Shown here piece by piece: positions 1 to 8,291 of a DNA stretch of 46,586 nucleotides. The stretch's first letter is position 1; every line of letters begins with the position of its first letter. The DNA lies in contig CAYMRS010000015.1 in assembly GCA_964392915.1 (NCBI GenBank), positions 1-46,586 on the forward strand. Reading direction: 5' to 3'. The notes beneath the pieces were generated by a model. That model was not told the origin of the DNA. It ran no database searches and saw only the letters and a program-made list of their open reading frames with translations. Position numbers and translations under genes: made by a program. This DNA is from JAAYUK01 sp964392915 (lineage in GTDB: Bacteria; Nitrospirota; Thermodesulfovibrionia; Thermodesulfovibrionales; Dissulfurispiraceae).

Positions 1-5
1 CTGCC

Positions 6-1088
6 TCATGTCCGTGAATAGGTAACGCTGTCCTTCTGAAACTCCTGAATGACCTCATCGGCCAGGGACGGACGAATCTTCGGTAAAATCTGCTCAAAGG
101 TATCGGTCGTCACCTGAAAATCCTGCTTGAGGCCAAGCTCCTGCTCAAAGGCAAATTGCGCCACCTGCTGAAACAGATACTCCACATCTGCGGGGGTAAA
201 GCCGGCTGTCATCTTTACGACGCGATTCATGTCGACAACTCCGGCATTCAGTTTGCGCAGGTATCGCTGAAGTATGGTCTTCCTCCCCTCCTCGTCCAGA
301 ACGCCGACAGGGATAATGCAATCAAACCTGCCGGGGCGGAGAAGCGCGGCATCAAGCTGCCTGATATAGTTGGTCGCACAGACGAGCAGGACCTTGTTTC
401 CCTGGCTTTTAAGCAGGGGAACCTGCTTCAGGAATTCGTTGGTAATTGATTTGTCAATCCTGCTGGCTTCGTCCCGGCTGCCGGCAATCTCTTCAAACTC
501 GTCGATAAAGATGACCGCTTCCTCGAGAGTTCGCGCCTTTTCCATGACGGCATGCAGGTTGGCGCCGATTTTCTCGATGCCGTCCGCCATCAGCATGCTG
601 GGCAGAATCTCGATATACCACCAGGACAGGACTCCCGCTATCGCTTTCACAAAATGCGTCTTTCCGGTGCCCGGCGGGCCGAAGAAAATGATGGTTTTCG
701 GCGGCGTTACGCCGTGCTTTCTGGCGAGATCTTCCTCCATGATGGGAAGGATAATTCTCCGCTGCACCAGCTGTTTGGGAGGCTGAGAGTCGGAAATGGT
801 GTCCCATATGTCCCTACTGACTCTTTGAGCCCCCATCTCAGCCAGTATGTCCCTTCTCTTATAGTCCATGAATTCCTTGGTGGCCTGCTCCATGTTTTCG
901 AGAAAGTCGGTGCATGCTGTTCTCAATCCTACATCCCTGTGGAGTTTTTCTGACATGAGCCATTTATGCTGAATTATCCTGGGCCACAGGTCAGCGGCTA
1001 TGTCGGGCTCGAATTTCGTGCCGCTGATCTCGAATATCCTGCTTGCACAAATTTCGGGCGACGGTATTTCGAGTTCATCATCGGTCAT
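6..1088 (-). CDS. AAA+ ATPase, FtsH/Cdc48-like
   Basis: A 360-residue ATPase of the classical AAA clade. Visible are a Walker A motif (GPPGTGKTH, about residues 137-145), Walker B (VIFIDE, about 192-197), and the arginine-finger region (RPGRFD, about 251-256) followed by the small helical lid domain. The first 120 residues are a helical region that I do not recognise. No protease or transmembrane segment is present, so it is not FtsH itself; a remodelling or unfoldase role is inferred from the family. GGAAGG lies eight bases before the ATG, and a TATAAT box sits about 45 bases upstream. The gene lies outside the integrated element, next to the displaced 3' end of tRNA-Ala, so it is ancestral chromosome. 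Its substrate is unknown. Confidence 0.85.
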   Translation of the reverse strand: MTDDELEIPSPEICASRIFEISGTKFEPDIAADLWPRIIQHKWLMSEKLHRDVGLRTACTDFLENMEQATKEFMDYKRRDILAEMGAQRVSRDIWDTISDSQPPKQLVQRRIILPIMEEDLARKHGVTPPKTIIFFGPPGTGKTHFVKAIAGVLSWWYIEILPSMLMADGIEKIGANLHAVMEKARTLEEAVIFIDEFEEIAGSRDEASRIDKSITNEFLKQVPLLKSQGNKVLLVCATNYIRQLDAALLRPGRFDCIIPVGVLDEEGRKTILQRYLRKLNAGVVDMNRVVKMTAGFTPADVEYLFQQVAQFAFEQELGLKQDFQVTTDTFEQILPKIRPSLADEVIQEFQKDSVTYSRT

Positions 1089-1132
1089 AATTCACCTTCC
1101 GCGCAGTCGAATTTCATGAGCTTGTCTGCTTC

Positions 1133-1138
1133 ATTATA
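1133..1138 (-). promoter_or_regulatory. -10 box for the AAA ATPase gene
   Basis: A perfect TATAAT on the minus strand lies 45 bases before the start codon at 1088. No convincing -35 hexamer is visible at the expected spacing, so only the -10 element is proposed. Confidence 0.35.
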
Positions 1139-1202
1139 GCGCATTTCTGAACGACAGGCGGGCGGCCTCCCGGCATTACGGAAACAAACTGAAGAGAAAA
1201 GA

Positions 1203-1249
1203 TGGTGGACGGTAAGGGATTCGAACCCTCGGCCCCCACGTTGCGAACG
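1203..1249 (-). repeat. attL: displaced 3' half of tRNA-Ala
   Basis: This 47-bp segment equals the anticodon-loop-to-CCA half of the tRNA at 36289-36364, apart from two bases at 1219-1220 that fall in the T-loop. It has no D arm or 5' acceptor strand, so it is not a functional tRNA. It is most simply the original host 3' end, pushed away when the element inserted and supplied its own copy. Confidence 0.88.
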
Positions 1250-1367
1250 GCTTCTAAACCATACTGCAAGGCCTTGAAAATACTACCTAAATCAGCTCTA
1301 GCTCTAGCTTTGAAGCACTTTCTTATTTCTATTGATTTGTATCATTTTTGACCGTTTTTGATGCATT

Positions 1368-1390
1368 TTTATCATGATTTTATCAAAGTC
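1368..1390 (+). repeat. 23-bp direct repeat, left copy (possible integrase arm site)
   Basis: An exact 23-base match to 36198-36220 in the same orientation, starting TTTATCATGATTTTATC. It lies 119 bases inside attL, while its partner lies 69 bases inside attR. Tyrosine integrases commonly bind short arm-type repeats flanking the core site, so an arm-site role is plausible but unproven. Confidence 0.5.
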
Positions 1391-1458
1391 AATTCTGGAA
1401 CTTACGAACTCACCAGACGCAATATTTATAAATCAAGAAATTAATTCGCCATATTCAT

Positions 1459-1557
1459 TCAGGCATAGTGAGCTTGGCGATGACAGTTAGGGCACAGGGC
1501 AATTGCATTGTTAACGGTGTTAATCAGCTTACAATAATGACCCACTATTAAGCCATA
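1459..1557 (-). pseudogene. C-terminal remnant of an HNH endonuclease gene
   Basis: The minus strand reads an HNH C-terminus ending in NNAIALCPNCHRQAHYA followed by TGA. The CPNCH...H signature and the preceding 'TVNNAIAL' are characteristic of McrA-type HNH nucleases. The open frame runs back only to a TAA near 1580, so the N-terminal part, including the first zinc-binding cysteine pair, is missing. It is unrelated in frame to the intact HNH gene downstream. The remaining sequence from 1250 to 1701 is AT-rich and shows no other gene. Confidence 0.65.
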
Positions 1558-1650
1558 TCGGCATTCAATTCTTACCCATTAAAAATAATCTAAACGCTTG
1601 TTTGTTAATCCGCTATATTTATGCGACACAGGTCAAATATGGATGCCGAT

Positions 1651-1679
1651 TCTGGGTCAAATTTTCGCGCCGATCAACA
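1651..1679 (+). repeat. Inverted repeat, left copy, flanking the HNH/SEC-C gene
   Basis: Starts TCTGGGTCAAATT and matches the reverse complement of 2932-2960 at 23 of 29 positions, including the first 13 and the last seven. The pair brackets a 1.3-kb segment holding a single HNH gene. The shape resembles insertion-sequence ends, but no transposase lies between them. Confidence 0.5.
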
Positions 1680-1701
1680 CTTTGTCAACCGGCATGCAAT
1701 A

Positions 1702-2799
1702 TCATTTTCCATGACATTTCTTAAACTTGAGGCCACTCCCGCATGGACAAGGATCGTTCCTGCCTACTTTCGGATGCGATCTTATCAGCAAAGGATTTAA
1801 TTGGGGTTTTGGTTTTGATTTAGGAAGAGCAAATTTAATGTTAAAATCCACCGGTCCTACGCCCTGAGAGGTAATCTGTATTATTTTATCTTGAGGATTC
1901 CCTCCTGGTGGTGGGTCCTCTCCTGTCTCATGTTGATCCAGAAAAGAAAGCGTTGCATTATTCACTTCGTAGTTACCTGAAAGCTTCGCTTTCTCCCCAT
2001 CCGGCCCCAAATAATCAATAACGGCATCTGATCCGAGAGATACTCTACCATCCCTGATAAAAAGCCAAAAAGGTGCTTTTTTTATTCTGATAGGGTCTGA
2101 TGGTATATTGATTGTCGACCTGCCAGTGGAAGCTATGAATCCATCTTTAGAACTACCGCTAATCGTAGTTCCCTTAAAATGCATATGCATTTGGTCAATA
2201 TGAAGAATATTTGGCGGAACAATGGACAAAACTAAATCGACTTCTTTTTCTTTACTTCTGACGCTTATCGTATGCCCTCTGGTTTCAATATCGAAAGCAT
2301 CTGAGGATCCGAACCATTCATTGTTGATTATTTTTCCTGCCATTTTATTGAAACGGTCATAAAATTTGGCACAGATACGAGGTGGGGAATTGTCAGATTC
2401 AGGCTGAGAAATACTCAACAGGTTTTCATCGTCAATTTGTATTATTGTTTGGAGATCGACGAATTCTGTATTTCCAATCTTTATTATGAACTCACCTCCC
2501 GCGCAGACGTCGAGCTTTAAAGATGAAAATCCCTTTTGTGCACAGCACGGGTTATCTCTCGCCTCCTTAACTCGCTGCTTTGACCAAATACCCCTTGTGA
2601 CATTGTCGTGGCAGGATCCACACAATAAGGCCATGTTTGAGGGGTTATGTTCGCGAGCATCCTGAAAAAGAGGATCAATGTGCTCATACTGGTAAATTGC
2701 ATTGCCGCAAATAACGCAACCGTATCCGCAGAAAGATCTTATTTCTTTCTTTATTGAAGTTGGGATGTCACGACTTAATCCATATTTATTAATGCGCAT
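1702..2799 (-). CDS. HNH endonuclease with C-terminal SEC-C zinc motif
   Basis: A 365-residue protein. The N-terminus holds an HNH module: C28xxC31, the YEHID histidine at about 40, an asparagine in NPSNMALLC, and C60xxC63-H64. The middle 250 residues are beta-rich and unrecognised. The last 20 residues form a SEC-C motif (GRNDPCPCGSG...KKCHG), a zinc-binding tail also known from SecA. The nuclease role is inferred from HNH chemistry; the SEC-C tail may bind protein or nucleic acid. The gene stands alone, divergent from the AAA+ regulator, and is bracketed by inverted repeats at 1651 and 2932. It is AT-rich compared with the BREX operon, consistent with separate acquisition. It may be a restriction-type defence nuclease, but no partner methylase is adjacent. 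Confidence 0.8.
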   Translation of the reverse strand: MRINKYGLSRDIPTSIKKEIRSFCGYGCVICGNAIYQYEHIDPLFQDAREHNPSNMALLCGSCHDNVTRGIWSKQRVKEARDNPCCAQKGFSSLKLDVCAGGEFIIKIGNTEFVDLQTIIQIDDENLLSISQPESDNSPPRICAKFYDRFNKMAGKIINNEWFGSSDAFDIETRGHTISVRSKEKEVDLVLSIVPPNILHIDQMHMHFKGTTISGSSKDGFIASTGRSTINIPSDPIRIKKAPFWLFIRDGRVSLGSDAVIDYLGPDGEKAKLSGNYEVNNATLSFLDQHETGEDPPPGGNPQDKIIQITSQGVGPVDFNIKFALPKSKPKPQLNPLLIRSHPKVGRNDPCPCGSGLKFKKCHGK

Positions 2800-3168
2800 A
2801 TTTACCTTATTCCATAATTCACCATCGCGCGAAACCGTAGCATGCAGCAGTCAGAAATCAGACATTACTGAGGCATGGTCGACGATTGCTAAATACAATT
2901 CTAACAAATATCAACACATCATGGGTTAGGTTGTTGATAGGTATGCGAATTTGACCCAGACTAGGCGTCCAAGGTTGGTTCAAAACATTCTATGCGTCAG
3001 AAACGCGGATCGATAAAATACCAACACTATCATATTGAGAAACCGTTTGGCGGGCAAGTCAATATTATCTTTCAGATTACTTTACTCAAAAAAGCTCCCC
3101 ACAAAAGTAGAAAGACCCTCGTATAAAATGTGTGGTACAATCCTCATAAACCATTGCCTGAGGATGAC
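2800..3168. other. Divergent intergenic region between HNH gene and AAA+ regulator
   Basis: About 370 bases without a convincing gene. It holds the right inverted repeat (2932-2960) and a TATAAA box at 3122-3127, about 42 bases before the preferred regulator start. No clear -35 element is seen. Confidence 0.5.
2932..2960 (-). repeat. Inverted repeat, right copy, flanking the HNH/SEC-C gene
   Basis: The reverse complement of this segment begins TCTGGGTCAAATT and ends ATCAACA, matching the left copy at 1651-1679 at 23 of 29 positions. It lies 133 bases upstream of the HNH start codon. Confidence 0.5.
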
Positions 3169-4791
3169 ATGACGGATTATCCAAAGAAAAGCGCACGCCT
3201 GAACAAAGAAAAAGACTCTCACCCTGATTGGTCCGAGATGTTCCTCTATGAGAACAAATTATCTCTTGATGAGTTGATTCTCGTCGCGGATAGAATGAAC
3301 CCAGTTGTGCGCCACTCTGATGCTTTGCATGACAATTGGTACGACATGTGCTTACTTGGTGAGCAATGCATTCGATGGGGGCTCTACGGTCGTGGACTTC
3401 AGTGTTTCAGCAAATCTCTGCTTTGCCTTGAAAGAGACTTCGACAGCATACGTGGCTTCTTGAAGCGATTGTCGTTAGATAAAAGGGGGGAACTATTTTG
3501 CATGGCCAGAACGCTCTTTCGTTACTTCGAGAGCAATCAAGAAACCGGGGGATGTATCATCGGAAACGGCAAATCGAAAAAGCAATTATTAAATGCATCA
3601 ATTCTGGAAACCATAAAACTTATTATCAAACTGGATCCCAGAAAAGATGATTTTCTGCTATCGGTTTCGGGGCTGGCAGTTTGCCGAGACATGCACACTC
3701 GCCACCATCGTGCACTCTCACCGCTTATCGGCGAAAGCACCATATGGGCAGTCGTTCTTGAAGCTATTTCAAGAATTGCCGAATTCGATGATCCGGTGTT
3801 AATTGTTGGATCGCCAGGCACAGGCAAAGAACTCGTCGCTCGAGCTTTGCACGTTTGCAAGCATCACAATTTGCACAACTTCATTCCTGTCAACTCTCTC
3901 TCGATTACTGATGAGTTAATATCATCGGAACTTTTCGGCTCAAAAAAAGGAGCACACAGTCAAGCTCATATCGATAATAGTGGTCTCTGTGATGAAGTAG
4001 GAAACGGGACGCTTTTTCTTGATGAAATATCCAAAAGCAGCAAACGATTCCAAGGGACCATTCTTCGTCTTTTACAACAAAGGGAATACATCCCTCTAGG
4101 AGCAAAAAAAACCAAACCCTTCAAAGGGCGAGTAGTGGCTGCCTGTAATCTCGATATTTTCGAAGCGCTTCAAAATGGTGATTTGATACCAGATCTTTAT
4201 GCCCGCTTTGAGCCTTTTGTTATCTGCCTTCCCTCCCTCCGAGAAAGATCGGAGGATATCCTTCCGCTTCTTATGCATTTCTACCAGAAATATTCCAGTG
4301 ACAATCGCGCGCATGCCGCTGGTATTTCCTTTGAAACTATGCATCGAATAAAAAGTATTTTTCTTGAGATTAATAATCAATCTGACTCCTCTGATCACTC
4401 TCGGCAAGAAAGCCTCAGCATGAATCAAAAACGCTACCAATGTTTATTTAAGAATGAGGTCAGGGGACTTGAGTCTCTCATGAAACTCATAGTTTTCACC
4501 GCGACGCCAAAAATCGATACTTCTGCTCTGAAACGAAAGAAAGAGAAAAAAGAAAAAGTGGCCATAACAGCCGATTCTTTGCACTATTTGGATTTTCTTC
4601 AGGCATCTTCTCCGCAGCCAAGTCTTCCCGAGTACTATCCACTGCCGCCAGTAACTCCTGACATCCTGAAGGTTCTTGACCTGAAACGGGCACGCGCAAT
4701 TACCAATAAATCAACATCGAACACAGCAAAACTTCTGGGCGTGTCAGCTTCAGAAATAAGCCAACGCATAAAGCGCTGGGCGCAGGAATGA
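3169..4791 (+). CDS. Degenerate sigma-54-type AAA+ transcription regulator
   Basis: A 540-residue protein with a helical, possibly TPR-like N-terminus (about 1-185), a bacterial enhancer-binding AAA+ domain and a Fis-type HTH at the extreme C-terminus (TAKLLGVSASEISQRIKRW). Walker A is GSPGTGKE (about 214-221) and Walker B GTLFLDEI (about 280-287); DLYARF and LPSLRERSEDI match the sensor and arginine-finger region. The loop that contacts sigma-54, normally GAFTGA, reads GAHSQA here, so classical sigma-54 activation looks unlikely. The start at 3169 is chosen because GAGG precedes it by five bases; a GTG at 3130 would add 13 residues. An 11-bp inverted repeat begins right after the stop. It probably controls an element-borne promoter or acts as a sensor ATPase; the target is unknown. 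Confidence 0.8.
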   Translation: MTDYPKKSARLNKEKDSHPDWSEMFLYENKLSLDELILVADRMNPVVRHSDALHDNWYDMCLLGEQCIRWGLYGRGLQCFSKSLLCLERDFDSIRGFLKRLSLDKRGELFCMARTLFRYFESNQETGGCIIGNGKSKKQLLNASILETIKLIIKLDPRKDDFLLSVSGLAVCRDMHTRHHRALSPLIGESTIWAVVLEAISRIAEFDDPVLIVGSPGTGKELVARALHVCKHHNLHNFIPVNSLSITDELISSELFGSKKGAHSQAHIDNSGLCDEVGNGTLFLDEISKSSKRFQGTILRLLQQREYIPLGAKKTKPFKGRVVAACNLDIFEALQNGDLIPDLYARFEPFVICLPSLRERSEDILPLLMHFYQKYSSDNRAHAAGISFETMHRIKSIFLEINNQSDSSDHSRQESLSMNQKRYQCLFKNEVRGLESLMKLIVFTATPKIDTSALKRKKEKKEKVAITADSLHYLDFLQASSPQPSLPEYYPLPPVTPDILKVLDLKRARAITNKSTSNTAKLLGVSASEISQRIKRWAQE

Positions 4792-4816
4792 TCAATGCGA
4801 CATTGTGTCGCATTGA
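4792..4816. repeat. 11-bp perfect inverted repeat (operator or hairpin)
   Basis: The arms TCAATGCGACA and TGTCGCATTGA are separated by three bases (TTG). It starts immediately after the regulator stop codon. No run of T follows, so it does not look like an intrinsic terminator. A dimeric regulator site is the alternative, possibly autoregulatory. The rest of the gap to 5031, where sbcC converges, shows nothing further. Confidence 0.5.
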
Positions 4817-5031
4817 CGGACAGTGTTTGCTTGAGCCCTCGACCCCCTGAAACACCCCCTGAATCACATCCTGACCAAGCAAATCCGGCGTTGCATTGAT
4901 TGCTTGTTCAGTAAGGGTTTGATCGCTATTGCAACCCCGACTATATACTGATGCATTATTTAAATAGTAATTATTTTTAGTGCGTAAAAGTGGCCCGAAT
5001 ATTGTCAACCCAAAAAAACCGTTTGCGAAAT

Positions 5032-8000
5032 TCACTCTCTGAATTTACAGCCCGGCCCAATCAAAACGCTTCGGCCTCCAGTCGTTGGTGAAACGTGAAT
5101 CTGAACAGCAATGCGCTCCTTAAGAGCAGCAACATGCGAAATCACACCAATCAGCTTGCCGTCCTGCTGCAAACTCGCAAGGGTTTCCAATGCGGTGTCG
5201 AGTGCTTCCTCGTCCAGGGTGCCAAAGCCTTCATCCAGGAACAACGAATCCACCCGGACATTCTTGCTGGCCATATGGGACAAACCCAGTGCTAGGGACA
5301 GACTGACGATAAAGCTCTCGCCTCCGGAAAGGTTCTTCGTGGACCGAATCTCCCCAGCCTGGTAGTTGTCAACCACGTTAAGCTCCAGGGGCTGGGCATC
5401 GTCACGGGCCAGTAAGTAGCGATCGGTCATTTTCTGCAATTGCCGGTTAGCGTGACCAATCATCATCTCGAAGGTCAGCCCCTGGGCAAAATTGCGGTAC
5501 TTCTTACCGTCTGCAGAGCCGATCAATTCGTGTAGGTTTTCCCACCTTCGGCACTCATTTTTCTGAGCTTCGATCGCTGCCTGCTTTTCCTTTAGCCGCT
5601 GTTTTGCCACGGCATTTTCACTCAATTTGTGTTTGAGACCGGCAATGATTTCTCGCAGCTCTTTCAGGGACTCTTCGTGCTCCTTGAATTGGGGTTCGAG
5701 ATCTTCCAGCGATTTATCGGTGACCTTCCTGGCCATTTCCGTGGCCAAACGCGTTTCCCGATCCTTCTGTCTGGCTTTCAGATCTGTTTCTCGGTCATCC
5801 AGCACCTTAGCCTTGGCCGCCAGCTCAGCTTTCCGTTCAGAGGAAAGTCTGGCCGCCAGGAACTGTTCCTCATTTGAAAAGCCCACGGCCGCGAGCTCTG
5901 TGGAGAATTCAGATTCCAGACCTTTAAGTTCTGGCTCTCGTTGGTCGATGCGCTTCTTCAGAGATTCGACATGGGCCTTCGCTGTACTCCATTTTTGCTG
6001 GAGCTCATTGTGCAGTTCTCTGGCCTTTTTTTCGGCACCTTCGGCATCAGAAATCGCCATGTTCAGACGGCGCTCTTCATCGTCGGTGTTCTTGTCGCCG
6101 TACAGTGCATTACGCTCATCACTTCCGGTGGCGAGTTCCTTTTCCAAGGTCTCCAAGCGCTCCAGTTTTTCGGCCAAGGCGGTACTTTGAGTTTCGATAA
6201 CCGCATCCAGCCGCTTCACTTCGCTGTCGATATCAGCAATCTGTTTCTCGATGTCCGTCTTTTTCTTGACCTGGGCCTGCCACGCCTTAATTCGCGATCT
6301 GAGTGACTCAAGCAACGATGAAACGTCGGCATCGTGGATTTCAGTAATACCGAGCGGCAGGAGTTTGGCAGATACAGCCTGCTTCAGTTCGGCAAAATCA
6401 GTCCGGAGTTTTTCTGAGCCTTCCTTTAAGTCAGCAAGGTTTGTCTCTGCAGTCTTTTTGTCATTAGCCGCAACCGCTTCCTGCTTTTCACTCTCCGTAA
6501 GGTTATTACGGGCCATGACCTCAGCTTTTTCATGTTTTTTGATGGCAGCTTCCTGATCCTCGGCCTGGTTGATCAGTTTGGTGAGCATATCTATCTTCTG
6601 TTCGGTTTCATCTGCAACGGGAACATTGCCTTCTGCAAATGGGTGTTCTTTCGCACCACAGAGCGGACAGGGCTCGCCATCTTTCAGTTTTATCCGCTGG
6701 TCCTCAAGCTCCGCTATTTTCGCCAGAAAGGCCATTTCACGAAGCAGGGTTTCCTTCTCGGCGCGGTATTCACGCAACAGCCGCCCGCCGAGCAACTGAC
6801 TTAAAGCATCTTTGCCTTGCTGGAGATTCTCTAATGCTTTCTCCAGTTCCTGTTTCCGGGCACCGCATTGCTTCTGGCAGTCTTCGACTGATTTTGTCGC
6901 CTGCGCCAGAGCTGTCACAGCCTTCTCCTGGTCGGCCTCTTTTTTAACTATTTCTGTTTGTTTGGACAGCAAGTTGCTAAGCTGTTCTTCAACACCGGCC
7001 AGGCCGCTGATCAGCCACTCATCCTGTGCATGCTCCTTGAGGTAGCCGTCAACAAGTTCCAGATCTTTTTGGGCCTCAGAACGCTTTCCCTGCTCTTTAA
7101 GCCTGGCCTGCTTATCCACTTCAATCTTTGCCGCATCATTTTTGCAGCTCTCTTCACCTTCCGAAATAGCCTTTTTCTGGTCGGCAAGCTTCTGATCCAA
7201 GGAGCGAACCTTCTGAATGAGCGGAGCAGCGGCTTTCAGCTCCTCTTTGACGTTGGCGGTCTGTTGCTCAGCCGATTTCAGTGCCTCGGCATGTTCCTTG
7301 GCGGAGGATTCCAGTCCAGGAAGATTCTCTTCCTCAGTTTTCAATGCTGCTCTGTCATCCTCCTGTTGTTTGCGGGTAGCGGTGAGTGTTGCGTATGCGC
7401 CGTCCAATGAGGCGGCACTCAAGGCTCGGTTGAGCCGTTCACGGTCCGGTTTGAACGCCTCGATATCGATTTGCAGCTTACTCGCCTCGTCAGCCAGGTC
7501 ACCGATTTCCTTCTTCAGGCCATCGATGGTGGTAAGCCATGCAATAGCCTCCCCAGTTTCAGCGGACTTGGCGGCAAGGTCTGTCTCTTCCTTCTGCTTT
7601 GTCTCGAGGACCTGCCCAATCTCTTGTTCCTGCTCCGGCTCAAGAATTACGATGCCTGCCGTTTCAGCCCGGAGCAGGTTTAGCTTTTCCCGCTCGTCTC
7701 GCTGGCGTTCATGAACACGAACGGATATCTGGCTATAGATCTCTGTGCCGGTTATCTGCTCCAGGATCGGAGCCCGATCATCCGGTGCCGCCTGCAGGAA
7801 CGCGGCGAAGCCGCCTTGCGCCAGCAACATGGAGCGGGTGAAACGGTCAAAATCCATACCGGTAGCAGACTCGATATGGTCAGCGACCCCCCTGATCTTG
7901 GATTCATAAATTTCACCGGAATCGGCATTGGCAATTTCGTGTTTTGGGGGCTGGAGTTCGCCATGGGCCCTCCTCCGTGTGCGATGATGACTCCAGTGAC

Positions 8001-8280
8001 ACCGGTAATGCCCCTTCTGTGTTTCAAAAGTCACCTCGGCAAAGCACTCGCCGGCCTGTCGGGACATGATCTCATTTTCGCTTTTGGTGACCTTGTTCAG
8101 GCGAGGTGTCCGTCCGTAGAGGGCAAGGCAAATGGCATCAAGAATGGTCGTTTTACCAGCACCTGTGGGGCCGGTAATAGCAAAAATGCCGTCAGATGTG
8201 TAGGCTGGCTGCGTCAGATCGATTTCCCATTCGCCGACCAGGGAGTTCAGATTTTTGAAACGCACCTTAAGTATCCTCAT
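5032..8280 (-). CDS. sbcC: SbcC-like exonuclease subunit (Rad50 family)
   Basis: A 1082-residue ABC-type ATPase, close to the usual SbcC length. Walker A is GPTGAGKT (about 37-44), followed by a long coiled coil with a zinc hook, EPCPLCG, near residue 537. The returning coil leads to the signature LSGGES (about 985) and Walker B FLDEGFGTLD (about 1013). With SbcD it forms the Mre11-Rad50-type complex that cuts DNA hairpins and processes protein-blocked or free double-strand ends. It starts 11 bases after the sbcD stop and is the last gene of the BREX operon. A housekeeping copy probably exists elsewhere, so this one likely serves the island; whether it attacks phage DNA is an inference. Confidence 0.95.
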   Translation of the reverse strand: MRILKVRFKNLNSLVGEWEIDLTQPAYTSDGIFAITGPTGAGKTTILDAICLALYGRTPRLNKVTKSENEIMSRQAGECFAEVTFETQKGHYRCHWSHHRTRRRAHGELQPPKHEIANADSGEIYESKIRGVADHIESATGMDFDRFTRSMLLAQGGFAAFLQAAPDDRAPILEQITGTEIYSQISVRVHERQRDEREKLNLLRAETAGIVILEPEQEQEIGQVLETKQKEETDLAAKSAETGEAIAWLTTIDGLKKEIGDLADEASKLQIDIEAFKPDRERLNRALSAASLDGAYATLTATRKQQEDDRAALKTEEENLPGLESSAKEHAEALKSAEQQTANVKEELKAAAPLIQKVRSLDQKLADQKKAISEGEESCKNDAAKIEVDKQARLKEQGKRSEAQKDLELVDGYLKEHAQDEWLISGLAGVEEQLSNLLSKQTEIVKKEADQEKAVTALAQATKSVEDCQKQCGARKQELEKALENLQQGKDALSQLLGGRLLREYRAEKETLLREMAFLAKIAELEDQRIKLKDGEPCPLCGAKEHPFAEGNVPVADETEQKIDMLTKLINQAEDQEAAIKKHEKAEVMARNNLTESEKQEAVAANDKKTAETNLADLKEGSEKLRTDFAELKQAVSAKLLPLGITEIHDADVSSLLESLRSRIKAWQAQVKKKTDIEKQIADIDSEVKRLDAVIETQSTALAEKLERLETLEKELATGSDERNALYGDKNTDDEERRLNMAISDAEGAEKKARELHNELQQKWSTAKAHVESLKKRIDQREPELKGLESEFSTELAAVGFSNEEQFLAARLSSERKAELAAKAKVLDDRETDLKARQKDRETRLATEMARKVTDKSLEDLEPQFKEHEESLKELREIIAGLKHKLSENAVAKQRLKEKQAAIEAQKNECRRWENLHELIGSADGKKYRNFAQGLTFEMMIGHANRQLQKMTDRYLLARDDAQPLELNVVDNYQAGEIRSTKNLSGGESFIVSLSLALGLSHMASKNVRVDSLFLDEGFGTLDEEALDTALETLASLQQDGKLIGVISHVAALKERIAVQIHVSPTTGGRSVLIGPGCKFRE

Positions 8281-8291
8281 AGTCAGCCTCT

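Noticed and set aside
1203..1260. A second functional tRNA gene at the left end
   Set aside because: Only the 3' half is present; the D arm and 5' acceptor strand are missing.
4700..5035. Minus-strand 111-residue open frame between sbcC and the AAA+ regulator
   Set aside because: It has no recognisable domain or ribosome site, overlaps the regulator's 3' end and contains the inverted repeat region.
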